Assembly (NCBI GenBank): GCA_037043235.1
Contig: JAWRVZ010000320.1
Location: forward strand, 402,001 to 466,000
Origin: Rhodeus uyekii
Taxonomy: Eukaryota; Chordata; Actinopteri; Cypriniformes; Acheilognathidae
Direction: 5' to 3'
DNA length: 64,000 nucleotides
Position numbers and translations under genes: made by a program. Below the pieces are notes generated by a model that was given only the letters and a program-made list of their open reading frames with translations, was not told where the DNA came from and searched no databases. This document shows, one piece after another, positions 31,640-42,715 of this stretch (the stretch's first letter is position 1; each line of letters opens with the position of its first letter).

Positions 31640-32104
31640 ATGAAGACACACGCTCTGATCATCTGCTCTCTGCTGCTGTTCCTCAACGGTGACTCTCACT
31701 TTCACTGCATTCACACTTTACAGCAACTTGATTTAGCAAATGTCTTAATTTCTTCTGCTGATTTTCTTGTGTTTCAGAGTGTAGAGGACAGATCACCGTC
31801 ACTCAGAGTCTCTCAGTGATACAAACTCAACCAGGACAAACTGTGCAAATCAACTGTAAAACCAGCAGTGATGTGTTCAGATCTAATGGGATTGATTTTT
31901 TAGCCTGGTACTTCCAGAAACCTGGAGAAACTCCTAAACTCCTGATTTATTACACACGCAGCCGTCAGTCAGGAACTGCATCTAGATTCAGTGGCAGTGG
32001 ATCTAACAGTGATTTCACTCTGACCATCAGTGGAGTCCAGACTGAAGATGCTGGACATTATTACTGTCAGAGTTATCATGAAATCAACAGTAAACGTGTG
32101 TTCA
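31640..32104 (+). CDS. Ig light-chain V segment V3
   Basis: Leader 31640-31688, V exon 31778-32104. FR1 'SLSVIQTQPGQTVQINC', CDR1 'KTSSDVFRSNGIDF', FR2 'LAWYFQKPGETPKLLIY', CDR2 'YTRSRQSG', FR3 as in V1, 'GHYYCQSYHEINSKRVF'. Intact. It is the duplicate partner of V1 within the 2.4-13 / 17.5-32 kb duplication. Upstream region is shared with V1 and V4 and lacks an evident octamer. 3' flank has the (CA)n-type sequence shared with V4, V5, V7 and V9. Confidence 0.93.
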
Positions 32105-32132
32105 CACAGTGATAAAGAGTCGTACAAAAACC
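32105..32132 (+). promoter_or_regulatory. V3 12-bp-spacer RSS
   Basis: CACAGTG 32105-32111, spacer 12, ACAAAAACC 32124-32132. Confidence 0.95.
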
Positions 32133-33681
32133 TCCGTCAGTCAGAGTCACAGTGACTGAACTGATACACTGACAGAAACTGCAGCTGCTCAAACACACAC
32201 ACACACACACACACACACAACAAATATTTTAAATGGTATTACATGAAATTTAAAGCATACACTAAAATACGAAAATATTTAAGTATTAAAATACTAAATA
32301 TTTAAATGAATCTATAACACGTCTTATTACAATTTTCTAACACTATAACTCTGAGGTTCAACATTTGGCCGCATGTTCTTGTTTCTGCAGGTGTTTTCAT
32401 GCTCTATTGAGTGAAGTTTATTTATAACATGAGAACTAAAGCCCTGATCCAATGAAAGACCTGAAAAAAATGACACAAAGAAGAACTCAGACACAATTAT
32501 ATTTTATTGAATGACTGCATTTTAATAAAATCGTACACACGTAGTATTGAATGAAAGGCAAAAAGCAGATGAAGACGACTGAAGAATTTCCCTCATGAGA
32601 AACTTTATTCACTAATTTTGAAATTTCAAACTTCCAGAAAAACTCAATCAAGCATCACTATCAGTCTATGACAGATTGTTTGTGTAAATTTAAATGTTTG
32701 AAATTCTCAGCACTCACAATATCCAGTTTTACTGAACAAAGAAATGAAAACAATAAGCAGTTTTATTGGTTTAGTTGAAAAAGGATTATTTTGGGAAGAA
32801 ATAAAAAAGAAAATAATTTCAGTTCATTGATTATCAATTTTAAACCAGAATCTAGAGAAAAAGACAAACAAACAAAACAGAGAAAAAGAACTAGTGTTTA
32901 AAAAGTGTAAAAATTAAAAACTTTAAAAAGTTGATCCAAATGTTTTTAGAGAATTATTTTCACAAAGCTTGTGATCACCAAAGAAATTAAAGTAAATAGT
33001 TTGATAAGTGGTAGTAGTAGCCCTCCGTCGGTCAATGTTGACCATGGATGACGTATCCTAGTTCCCGTCTTGATTCGTGTCAGATTGTCTGGGATAGTGT
33101 CGTTGGAGACTGAAAAGGCTTTTCTTCTGATGCACACATCATGTTCTCTTCACCTGTCTTGAGCTGTGTGGTCAGGGTGCCCCTCCACTTCAGCGGTCTG
33201 CTGCGAGGTCTTCCCAGGACTGCGTGTTTATGTCGATGGCTTTCATGTCCCTCTTCAAGACATCTTTAAATCGCAGGTTCGGGTGGCCTATGGTTCTCTT
33301 CCCAGATGCCAATTCCCCGTAGAGGATGTCCTTTGGGATCCTCCCGTCCTTCATTCGGCGTACATGGCCAAGCCACCGCAGGCAATGTTGTCGGAGCATG
33401 GTGTACATGCTGGGAAGGCCGGCTCGAGTCAGAACTTCAAGGTTGGAGATTTTGTCTTGCCAGGTAATGCCCAGGATGCAGCGCAGACCTCGTAGATGGA
33501 AGTTCAGTCTCCGCTCTTGTCTCGCGTATGTGGTCCATGTCTCGCTCCCGTACAGCAGGGTGCTGATGATGCAGGCGTTGTTCACTGCCATCTTTGTTGC
33601 GGTTGTCAGCCTGGGGTTGGTCCACACTCGGGTTGTCAGGTGGGCTAAAGTAGAGGCTGCCTTCCCGATCCTCTTGTCGAG

Positions 33682-34872
33682 ATAGATAGATAGATAGTTT
33701 ATTGTCATTTCACATGTACAAGTACAGTATAACGAAATTAAACTTGGAGCAAGTCTCCTAGCCGCAGCATGTGCATGCCCCACAATACTTATTTCTCCAG
33801 AGATTACAGAATGCAGTTTAGCAAGCGTTACATAGCACAGACATGACATACACTGTACATACGGTCGTATGATGGAATTATTTGAGTGGATTGGGAAGAG
33901 GAGAAAGATAAGGACAGGCAGACGGATGGATGGGGGACGGGGGTGGGGGTGGGGGTGGGTTTTTGTATGTTATGAGAGAGTTCTGAGATTGTGATGAGAA
34001 TGTGTGATGTAGACAAAGCTGCAGATGTTGACTAGCTCAGTTTTCTATGTTTTTGTCCTTGAGGGAGATAAGAGTGCACAGGAGATAGTAGACTGGCTGA
34101 AACAGGCTGGATTCCCAAGGGAGAGATAGGGACAGAGTCAGGAAAATACAATTTTTAATCCATTTTGATGAATCTTCAGTAATTTGTCTGGATCATAATC
34201 AATCAATCAGATCTGGTCCTCAGCATTCACTCACGACCTGTCGATGCACATCCTTAGACATTTCGTCTAGCCTCACAGCCAGACCGGGTACTGTTCGTAA
34301 AAGTTCACCGACCTGACCACCGATAGAGCCCATTCTTCCCTGCGTGTCCAGAGTCCGGACTGCGATGTTACGGTTCAGTTCCTCAATCTGTATCACTCTC
34401 TGATCTAGTTCCTTCAAACGGTTTCCCACAGCACCGACACGGTCCTTAATTTCCACAGACAGCAGCTGGGTAAATTTGCTCGCAGCTGTCTTACTAATCT
34501 TTCGATAGGTCAGGGTAATCCCAAAGCCAAAGAATAGGAACCCCACTATCAGCAATCCAATCATATATAAATCTTCCGCATCTTCCACAGACAGTGCTTC
34601 CAGGCACAGGACTTGCCATCTGTTCCATGAGTCCATCACGTACCCCGAAGCAATCGACCCATCTGGACATGTTGGTTCTCCCGGACCAACCTTTCTTTGT
34701 GAAAAAATCTTGTCGATCGCGCTGATTGACCAGTTAATCAATTCCATTTCAGTATATTTTCAGGAGTCCAGCAAGCAGCAGGTCAGAAAAGAGACAAGAG
34801 ACAAGCACGCTAGAGCAGGGCGGGGACAGATAGAGGCACGTCTGCTCTGTGTGAGAGTCAAAGAGAGAATAG
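33682..34872 (-). mobile_element. ~1.2-kb element with one ORF, inserted in LINE RT
   Basis: LINE codons run '...LSLDVEL' up to 34873 and resume 'LDKRIGKAAS' at 33681, so the insertion is exact to within 2 bases (shared AG). On the minus strand the element has a 5' leader of about 125 bases, one ORF (34747-34220), and a ~540-base 3' region ending 'AAATGACAATAAAC' with a (TATC)n tail. A polyadenylation-signal end plus a tetranucleotide tail fits retrotransposition. No RT, integrase or transposase is present. No long target-site duplication is visible. Confidence 0.65.
34220..34747 (-). CDS. Single-span membrane protein with coiled coil, unknown family, copy 2
   Basis: 175 residues, unrecognised. 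Begins 'MELINWSISAIDKIFSQRK', 'GEPTCPDGSIASGYVMDSW', 'WQVLCLEALSVEDAEDL'; membrane span 'LYMIGLLIVGFLFFGFGITL' (60-79), then 'TYRKISKTAASKFTQLL' and heptad-rich 'RLKELDQRVIQIEELNRN' (110-127), ending '..HRQVVSEC'. It aligns with 13323-13829 over about 130 residues, with mostly conservative changes, and diverges only near the C-terminus. The start is fixed by the shared leader and first residues. Topology and coiled coil are inferred by eye. It lies alone in the element at 33682-34872. Confidence 0.65.
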   Translation of the reverse strand: MELINWSISAIDKIFSQRKVGPGEPTCPDGSIASGYVMDSWNRWQVLCLEALSVEDAEDLYMIGLLIVGFLFFGFGITLTYRKISKTAASKFTQLLSVEIKDRVGAVGNRLKELDQRVIQIEELNRNIAVRTLDTQGRMGSIGGQVGELLRTVPGLAVRLDEMSKDVHRQVVSEC

Positions 34873-35579
34873 CTCAACGTCAAGGGAGAGGTTATCGGTG
34901 ATGGTGGAGCCCAAGTATGTGAACTGATGGACCACGTCAAGCTGGTAGTCGTCTACTGTGATGGCTGGTGGAGTGGCAGTGTCCTGGCTTAGGACGTTTG
35001 TTTTTTTTAAACTGATAGTCAGCCCAAAGTCTTTGCAGGCCATGGAAAAAGGACTCATCAGCGACTGTAGTTCTTCCTGAGTATGTGTGACGACAGAGTC
35101 TCGCGTATCTTCATCTTGGCTTTGAGGCGAGAGAGATTGAATAGCTTGCCATCCGATCTAGTGCAGAGGCAGATTCCTTCTGTTGCTGAGCTGAAGACAT
35201 GCTGAGGAGCAGAGCAAAGAAGATCACAAACAATGTGGGGGCAAGAACTGATGCTGAAAGGCTCGGAGCAACTGCTGTTAAACGGCACTGTTCCCTTCAT
35301 GTCTGTGTGGAAGGATTCAATCAAACTCTGCAGTTTTGGTGGGCAACCGATCTTGTGGAGGAGTTTGAAGAGTCCGTCTCTGCTGACCAGGTAAGATCAA
35401 TGAAGGACACATTCAGGGGAATCTGCTGTTCTCTACACTTCTCCTGGAGTTGTCGTAGGGAGAAAATCATGTCTACGGTTGATGTTCTGCGTGGAAACCA
35501 CATTGTGACTCCGGGTAAACACGTGCGGCCAGCTTCTGCAATCGGGTCAAGATGACCTTAGCAAATACTTTGCCTACGA

Positions 35580-36130
35580 TGCTAATAAAGTAGATGCCTC
35601 TTTAGTTGTTGCAATCACTTCTCTCGCCCGACGGTGACGATCTTAGCATCCCGCATATCCTGCAGTACGGCTCCTTTCCAGCACTGACAGAGCACTTGGT
35701 GAAGTTTAATATGTGGATCCTGATTATTGATAACCCATGACTACAAAATGATTTGGCTAATATTTTCTAAACTGATGGATTAATTAAAATACTTTTGAAA
35801 ACTTTCATTAGTGTCGACTGCCTATAGATGAAATGCTCAGTTTTGTATGAATCAGTCAATTAAAGTAGTTTTGGAGGATCAACAATGTTTCTGGCAACTC
35901 AAAATGGGCGATGGACACGTTGTACTAACTAAAGAAAACCAGCTTCCATCAGTTTGAATGTTAAAACCCAAATTTCACAGTCATAAAGAAATGGCCAATT
36001 CAAGATATAAATTTACAATTGTTCACAAATGAGATAATACACTATTCAAGGAATTACATGGCAATAATAACACATACATGACAAAATCTGATGAGTATTA
36101 TTGAGTATCACTTGACGTTTTATTAATTGT
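35580..36130. other. Non-coding, nothing recognised
   Basis: Low-complexity AT-rich sequence between the LINE and the SINE before V4. Confidence 0.4.
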
Positions 36131-36350
36131 CATATTTACATTTCTGCATTTGGCAGAAATGTAAATATGACTATTGTAAATGTAAGTTGTAAATTTACAG
36201 AAATGTAAATATTTTATCCAAAGCGACTTGCACTCCATTCAAGAAACACATTAACATTCTAATCAGTTCTTGCTTTTCCTGGGAATCGAACCCATGACCT
36301 TGATGTTGCAAGCGCCACTCTCTACTGGTTGAGACACAGGAAAGCTCTTC
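36130..36350 (-). mobile_element. tRNA-derived SINE with L2-type tail
   Basis: Reverse complement: 'GTGTCTCAACCAGTAGAGAG' (A box), 'CATGGGTTCGATTCCCAGGA' (B box), then body and 'TTTATCC...CAAAGCGACTTGCA'-type tail to 'GCAGAAATG'. This is the best-preserved SINE of this type here and shows that the shorter heads at 12341, 25605 and 31415 are SINE pieces. Confidence 0.75.
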
Positions 36351-36505
36351 TCTATTTCTGCTCTGCTGTGAGTGAGACACATTTGAGAGGAAACACTTTG
36401 AATTTGTGTCCCACCCCTGAGACTGGAGCTCAATATCAGAGCGTCTGTCAGTCAGACTGTCAATCCAACATCACTGTCCTTCAGTTTCACTCATTCCCAG
36501 GAAAG

Positions 36506-36971
36506 ATGAAGACACACGCTCTGATCATCTGCTCTCTGCTGCTGTTCCTCAACGGTGACTCTCACTTTCACTGCATTCACACTTTACAGCAACTTGATTT
36601 AGCAAAGATTGTTCATTTCTTCTGGTGATTTTCTTGTGTTTCAGAGTGTAGAGGACAGATCACCATCACTCAGAGTCTCTCAGTGATACAAACTCAACCA
36701 GGACAAACTGTGAAAATCAACTGTAAAACCAGCAGTGATGTGTACACGAATATTAATGGACATCATTTATCCTGGTACTTTCAGAAACCTGGAGAAGCTC
36801 CTAAACTCCTGATTTACAGGATAAGCATCCGTCAGTCAGGAACTGCATCTAGATTCAGTGGCAGTGGATCTAACAGTGATTTCACTCTGACCATCAGTGG
36901 AGTCCAGACTGAAGATGCTGGACATTATTACTGTCTGAGTGGACACTATCCAAACAGTAAATGGATGTTCA
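36506..36971 (+). CDS. Ig light-chain V segment V4
   Basis: Leader 36506-36554 (same peptide as V1/V3), V exon 36645-36971. CDR1 'KTSSDVYTNINGHH', FR2 'LSWYFQKPGEAPKLLIY', CDR2 'RISIRQSG', 'GHYYCLSGHYPNSKWMF'. Intact. CDR3 differs from the others (LSGHYPNSKWM against QSYHxINSKxV). A SINE lies about 160 bases upstream of the ATG; no octamer is evident. Confidence 0.93.
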
Positions 36972-36999
36972 CACAGTGATAAAGAGTCGTACAAAAACC
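36972..36999 (+). promoter_or_regulatory. V4 12-bp-spacer RSS
   Basis: CACAGTG 36972-36978, spacer 12, ACAAAAACC 36991-36999. Confidence 0.95.
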
Positions 37000-37318
37000 T
37001 CCGTCAGTCAGAGTCACAGTGACTGAACTGATACACTGACAGAAACTGCAGCTGCTCAAACACACACACACACACACACACACACTCTCACTCTCACTCT
37101 CAGCAGTGCAGAAACACAAATACTCCATATTACTCCATTACTCATTACAGTAATAGATTACTCCATTCACACTTTAATGCTCAAAAACTCCTAACATGAA
37201 AAGAGAATATGTTTACATTCTGGTAAATATGCAGATTATGAAATTATTTAAAAGGAAATATCATTGAGTTTCCATCAGCTAGAAAAACTCAATCAAGTGA
37301 CATTTTCAGTCCATAAAG

Positions 37319-37597
37319 AAACGTCTCGGTTAAGTATGTAACCTTAGTTCCCTGAATAGGGAACTCGAGCTGTGACCAGCGCTGTGGGAACGCCTCTGCG
37401 TGATCTAGCCAATCGCGTGAGAAGATGTCAGAGCGGGTGACGTCACGAACCAGGAATCTATAAATGCATGCCCTGTCAAACAGCCGGCAGCTAAAAGTGT
37501 CTGAAGTCGATGCTGTTGGCAGGCAGGTATGGCGAAGGGACGCAGTGTCTCGTTCCCTATTCAGGGAACTAAGGTTATATATGTAACCGAGACGTTC
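37319..37597. mobile_element. DIRS-like terminal fold-back: ~45-bp inverted arms
   Basis: Left arm 37320-37364 ('AACGTCTCGGTTAAGTATGT', ending GTTCCCTGAATAGGGAAC) and right arm 37552-37596 are near-perfect reverse complements around a 187-bp centre. Each arm also contains its own hairpin, GTTCCCT...AGGGAAC. The centre has a TATA-like 'CTATAAATGC'. The same motif ends other DIRS-like pieces here. Confidence 0.75.
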
Positions 37598-38760
37598 CCT
37601 TTCAAGGGAACTCGCGCTGCGTCAAGCGCACTGGGAACGCTATACCAATGCTGTCATAGCAACAAGTACATGTCAGATGTGATCCCTCAGATGAAGACAC
37701 CTGGGCCAGGAGAGAAGTCAAGGTCTAAATTGTAGAGCCTAAAGAAGTGTGCGGAGAGAAACAGCCTGCCGCATGACAAACATAACTCCTGAAAAAAACA
37801 GCCTGAATGCTGGCCATACCCCTAGTGGAGAGGGCTTGGATTGACAAGGGTGTGGTCAACCCGGCCGACTCAAAAGCGGTGCAGTATTAGCCGCCCTGCT
37901 TGGGACAGAAAGTCCCTCCTGATAGGAATCTCCCAGGGAGAGCCGTCTAGGAGGGCTACCTCATCCCGGTTAACTTCCAGAACTCCCGGGAGCAGAGCGA
38001 TCGGGAAAAACCGTACAAACATTGCATCCAATCTGCGAGGAGCTGGATGAGATGGGGAGAATCAGAGTGGAGAGTGTGAGGTCTCTCAAGACACGAACAA
38101 ATCCACTTTGTGCCTGGTCGAATATCTACCATATCTGCTCCACCACCTCAGGGTGGATCTTCCATTCGCTGGGCCTCAGCCCCTGCCTTGACAGGATGTC
38201 TGCTCCAGAGAAACCAGGGTTTCTTCCACATGCCTAAGGCACAAAGGCATTGCCGCGTGACCTTGAAACGGGTTGCCCCTCGGGGAAAACCCCTGGTCTT
38301 GAACCACCACTGTGGAGGTCTCATGTACAGCAGGCCAAAAGGTGGGCCGTTGAACGCTACTGTCACCAGACCCAACAGTTTCTGGAACTGCTTCACAGTG
38401 AATGACTGGCCTCAAGAAATATTTGGCGGAAGTCTCCATGCTGCCAAAAAACCTATCAAGAGAACCAGCCCCTCGGGACTGGCCTCTGGTGTCGTTTGAG
38501 CAGTGAGCATGGTGCCCCGAAGCAGCAAACCAGCAGGGAACAACCAAACTGATGGCTCTAAAACCCTCCTCGGAGGGAGCGAGCATCCTGGTACCGCAAC
38601 GTTTATGGGTGGACACTGGGAACAAGCTCGCTGGGGACCACTGCGCCCTGAAGCACACAAGGTGACAGGGTTAGCGAGACAGTCCCCCCGAGACCATTGA
38701 GGAAGGACGGGCACCGTAAGTAGAGGTGAACACCACCTGGCCTCGATGGAGACAGCCCTG
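37598..38760. mobile_element. DIRS-like retrotransposon remnant (RT/RNase H region)
   Basis: Minus strand 38148-38396 reads 'FQKLLGLVTVAFNGPPFGLL', 'YMRPPQWWFKTRGFPRG' and 'CLCALGMWKKPWFL', resembling the RT/RNase H junction of fish DIRS-like elements. The plus-strand ORFs over the same bases are antisense shadows. Stops and frameshifts break the gene. Confidence 0.6.
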
Positions 38761-38974
38761 TCTTTGACTTACATATTCAGATTTTCTCCAGTCATCGTCA
38801 AAAAACAAGCAAATAAAACTTACTATCTAGTTTTAAAACAGCAACTGACCAATCAAATTCAAGGACTGGAACTAAGCATGTTTTACTAAATTTAATATGT
38901 TGATCATAAATATATGGAAATCTATTTCTTTGCACAGGATATGAGAGCAACTGTAATGTGTTGATGACTGAAGC

Positions 38975-39102
38975 GTTTGCATAGAGAGTGTGTTTTACAT
39001 GAGCGACACACACTTCAATGCTCTGCATGTGTTTATAACTCTGAAACATCAAACATGATCAACAACTGTTTTTCACTAGAACTGAACCTACAACCAACAA
39101 AA
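38975..39102 (+). promoter_or_regulatory. V5 promoter: octamer-like site
   Basis: GTTTGCAT (38975-38982) then a 120-base leader region to the ATG. Identical promoters precede V6 (44468-44475) and V10 (58257-58264). Confidence 0.6.
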
Positions 39103-39608
39103 ATGACTTTCATCAGCATATTGATCTGGACGCTGGCAGTTTCATGTGGAGGTTTGTGTCCGTCAAGATTTCACACTTTATTATCTTCTTATTTTTATGT
39201 GTGTGTGAAGATATATGCTTGTAAAAGTGTGTGTGATTTCTAATCTTTCTCTCTTGTCAGAATCTGTTGGGCAGGTGACAGTGACTCAAACTCCCTCAGC
39301 GCTGCTCTCTCAAACTGGACAATCAGTCGCTGTAACCTGTAAAACCAGCAGTGAACCAAACTGTTGTTATAATGATGGTTATGGTACTTATAATAAACAT
39401 GCTGTCAGCTGGTACATCCAGAAACCTGGAGAAGCTCCTAAACTCCTGATTTATAACACAAACAACCGTCAGTCAGGAACTGCATCTAGATTCAGTGGCA
39501 GTGGATCTAACAGTGATTTCACTCTGACCATCAGTGGAGTCCAGACTGAAGATGCTGGACATTATTACTGTCAGAGTTATCACTATATCAACAGTAAACA
39601 TGTGTTCA
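39103..39608 (+). CDS. Ig light-chain V segment V5 (long CDR1)
   Basis: Leader 39103-39151 (MTFISILIWTLAVSCG), V exon 39261-39608. FR1 'ESVGQVTVTQTPSALLSQTG', 'VAVTCKTSSEP', then a long CDR1 'NCCYNDGYGTYNKHA' with vicinal Cys, FR2 'VSWYIQKPGEAPKLLIY', CDR2 'NTNNRQSG', 'GHYYCQSYHYINSKHVF'. Open. CDR1 is about ten residues longer than in V10 of the same subgroup. V6 keeps CC but is shorter. Confidence 0.93.
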
Positions 39609-39636
39609 CACAGTGATAAAGAGTCGTACAAAAACC
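39609..39636 (+). promoter_or_regulatory. V5 12-bp-spacer RSS
   Basis: CACAGTG 39609-39615, spacer 12, ACAAAAACC 39628-39636. Confidence 0.95.
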
Positions 39637-39693
39637 TCCGTCAGTCAGAGTCACAGTGACTGAACTGATACACTGACAGAAACTGCAGCTGCT

Positions 39694-39729
<36 letters not shown>

Positions 39730-41265
39730 GAAGTTTTTAAAATGGTATTACATGAAATAGAAAACACATACTAAAATATGGAAATAAATATTAAAATACT
39801 AAATATTTAAATTAATTTATAACACGTCTTATTACATTTATCTAACACTATAACTCTGAGGTTCATAGTTTGGCCGCATGTTCTTGTTTCTGCAGGTGTT
39901 TTCATGCTCTATTGAGTGAAGTTTATTTATAACATGAGAAAAAGCCCTGATCCAATGAAAGACCTGAAACAAAAATGACACAAAGAAGAACTTGGACACA
40001 ATTATATTTTATTGAATGACTAAATTTTAATAAAATCGTACACACATAGTCTTGAATGAAAGGCAAAAAGCAGATGAAGATGAGAGCGACTGAAGAATTT
40101 CCCACACTTTATTCCCACACTTTATTCACAAATTATGAAATTTCAATTTCAGTTTCAAACTGCCAGAAAAACTCAATCAAGCATCACTATCAGTCTATAA
40201 CAGATTGTTTGTGTAAATTTAAATGTTTGAAATTCTCAGCACTCACAAGTCCAGTTTTACTGAACAAAGAAATTAAGAAATAAGCAGTTTTATTGGTTTA
40301 GTTGAAAAAAAATGATTATTTTGAGGGGGAAAAAGAAAGAAAGAAAATAATTTCAGTTCATTTATTGTCAGTTTTAAACCAGAATCTAGAGAAAAAGAAC
40401 TAGTGTTATGATGTTTATACTTGATTCACTTTATCAGCATTTAACTTTAAAAAGTAAAACTGCATCCAAATGTTTTTAGAGAATTATTTTCACAAAGCTT
40501 GTGATCACCAAAGAAATTAAAGTCAATAGTTTGATGAGTGGTAGTAGTAGCCCTCCGTCGGTCAATGTTGACCATGTATGACGTATCCCAGTTCTCGTCT
40601 TGATTCGTGTCTGATTGTCTGGGATTGTGTCGTTGGAGGCTGAAAAGGTCAATCCGGGACAGGCATTCTCTGCCGCAGAAGTCGCAGCATTATTTGTTTC
40701 CCTCACTGTCGTTGTTCCCTAACTTCATGCGGGCTCGCTTTTCTTCTCATGCACGCATCATGTTCTCTTCGCCTGTCTTGAGCTGTGTGGTCACGGTGCT
40801 CCTCCACTTCAGCGGTCTGCTGCGAGGTCTTCCCAGGACTGTGTGTTTATGTGGATGGCTTTCATGTCCCTCTTCACGACATCTTTAAATTGCAGGTTCG
40901 GGTGGCCTATAGTTCTCTTCCCGGATGCCAATTCCCCGTAGAGGATGTCCTTTGGGATCCTCCCGTCCTTCATGTGGCGTACATGGCCAAGCCAACGCAG
41001 GCGATGTTGTTGGAGCATAGTGTACATGCTGGGAAGGCCGGCTCGAGTCAGAACTTCAAGGTTGGAGATTTTGTCTTGCCAGGTAATGCCCAGGATGCAG
41101 CGCAGACCTCGTAGATGGAAGTTCAGTCTCCGCTCTTGTCTCGCGTATGTGGTCCATGTCTCGCTCCCGTACAGCAGGGTGCTGGAGGCGTTGTTCACTG
41201 CCATCTTTGTTGCGGGTGTCAGCCTGGGGTTGGTCCACACTCGGGTTTTCAGGCGCTCTCTTGTC
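39637..41265. repeat. Duplicate of the V3 downstream block, with LINE fragment
   Basis: Matches 32133-33660 (CA array, 'ACACGTCTTATTACA', 'GTTTATTTATAACATGAGA', then LINE 3' region on minus strand). LINE residues 'LYGSETWTTYARQERRLN' and 'LRWLGHVRHMKDGRIPKDIL' lie in 40809-41240. The first part also recurs after V9 (56880-57370). Confidence 0.8.
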
Positions 41266-41685
41266 TGTGTATTACGTTTAGCACGCGGTTCGTGTTTTCA
41301 CCAGCTGTGCGCTGTCTTTGTCTAATGTGAACACGCGACGATGCGCGTCCGCATTGGCTGTGTTCGTGTCTTGTCATTGTGTTCTCCTCCCAACTTGTTT
41401 CCTTGTCATTAGTTTGATTTGTCCCAGCCGTTTCCAATTCAATTACCCTTCCTCCTGTGTGTATTTAAGCCCTTCATGTTTGCTCTCCTGTCACGTCGTT
41501 GTTTTTTTGACCTGGTTTAATGCCTGTCGTACCTATCCTGTTATTCTGCTCGTCAGTTCTGCCAGTTCTGTTTTTCCCCCCACGGGGTAGTTTTTGTCTG
41601 CATTTTATTTTGTTTAATAAAAAGCCCTTCCACCTGCATTATTGAGTCTTTGCCATTCCCTTCACCCACAACCCTGACAAAACCT
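41266..41685 (+). mobile_element. Probable solo LTR
   Basis: Sequence breaks away from the LINE at about 41266. It contains a TATA-like 'TATTTAAG' near 41461, AATAAA near 41618 followed by a GT/T-rich region, and ends '..CAACCCTGACA'. These are LTR features, but termini and target duplication are not resolved. Confidence 0.4.
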
Positions 41686-42201
41686 TCAGACAGCTGTTAT
41701 TATAGGCTATATTCCCATATTACAGTTGTTTTTGTGTGTTTGCATTTCTATAAAACGGCAGTAATCGTTTGTAAGGATTCAATCATTTCTCATAATTAAA
41801 TGCAGCCAAATATCAACCAGAAAATTAAAAAGGGTGTGGATGAAAGACTGAATAATTATTTTTATGTTAGAGCAGTTTCAACAAAGAATCAAATTCAGAG
41901 CTTGCAAACACACACATTTGTTTTGCACTTGATCACAGGAACAAGAGAAAGGGAATCTTCTGTGCGCTCAGTTCCTCGCGTTATTTTCATATACAGTTGA
42001 TCTAAAGTGAGATCAGAAGATGATGACGAGCAGACGGCTTTAAGGCCTAGAATTAATTTTGATGGTACTTACGAGCGGCTAAGTATTTTGATGAATAGTC
42101 AGTTCCAAACGCTAGTGTCCAATGCACTTAATGAGTCTGAGCAACTGCGAGGTTTCATAAATGACCAACATGATTGACTGCATGTTAATATACATAATTG
42201 T

Positions 42202-42715
42202 CAGCAGCCATGTCACCCTGTCGCCTAAGACTGGTTGCCCACTGAAGCTAAGCAGGGTTGAGCCTGGTTAGTACCTGGATGGGAGACCTCCTGGGAAAAA
42301 CTAGGTTGCTGCTGGAAGTGGTGTTATGAGGCCAGCAGGGGGTGCTCACCCTGCGGTCTGTGTGGTTCCTAATGCCCCAGTATAGAGACGGGGACACTGT
42401 ACTGCAACAAGCACCGTGAGGTCCTTGTGAGGTTGAGACAATAAACTGAGGTCCTGACTCTCTGTGGTCATAAAAAAATCCCAAATTTGCGCATTGGCCT
42501 TGGTCCATCATGGCCTCCCAATCCCCCCCCATTGCTCTGTCTCCTCTCCACCAGTAAGCTGATGTGTGGTGATCGTTCTGGCGCAATATGGCTGCCGTCG
42601 CATCATCCAGGTGATGCTACACATTGGTGGTGGTTGAGGAGATTCAACCCTACTATGTGAAGCGCTTTGAGCTCTGGAAAAGCGCTATATAAATGTAACA
42701 TTTCTTCTTCTTCTA
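42202..42715 (+). mobile_element. 5S rRNA-derived SINE (SINE3-like)
   Basis: Head matches 5S rRNA internal promoter: 'GAAGCTAAGCAGGGTTGAGC', 'CTGGTTAGTACCTGGATGGG', 'GAGACC'. Tail 'AAGCGCTTTGAGCTCTGGAA' and 'AAGCGCTATATAAATGTAA' ends in a TTC-rich run. It is an element, not a 5S gene, because the 3' third of 5S is replaced. Confidence 0.85.

Larger units (their letters stand above)
33000..35580 (-). mobile_element. Second LINE type, minus strand, interrupted by a ~1.2-kb insertion
   Basis: Read right to left. RT start 'STVDMIFSLRQLQEKCREQQ' (35321-35503); 'IESFHTDMKGTVPFN' and 'TRSDGKLFNLSRLKAK' (35058-35324); 'KDFGLTISLKKTNVLSQDT' and 'TYLGSTITDNLSLDVEL' (34873-35058); then, after the insertion, 'DKRIGKAASTLAHLTTRVW', 'LYGSETWTTYARQERRLN' and 'LRWLGHVRRMKDGRIPKDIL' (33190-33681). 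The catalytic FADD block is lost. A fragment of the same LINE at 40540-41240 has no insertion because it ends before that point. Confidence 0.8.

Noticed and set aside
33166..33685. Plus-strand ORFs over the LINE (also 40785-41325)
   Set aside because: Antisense to the LINE RT region, which explains the open frame and its conservation between copies.
36270..36350. tRNA gene (also 12341, 25605, 31415)
   Set aside because: A and B boxes are present but the cloverleaf is imperfect and the sequence continues into SINE body and tail.
38110..38499. 129-codon plus-strand ORF
   Set aside because: Antisense to DIRS RT/RNase H-like sequence, which has recognisable motifs on the minus strand.
42202..42320. 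5S rRNA gene
   Set aside because: Only the internal promoter part matches; the sequence continues into a SINE body with a typical tail.
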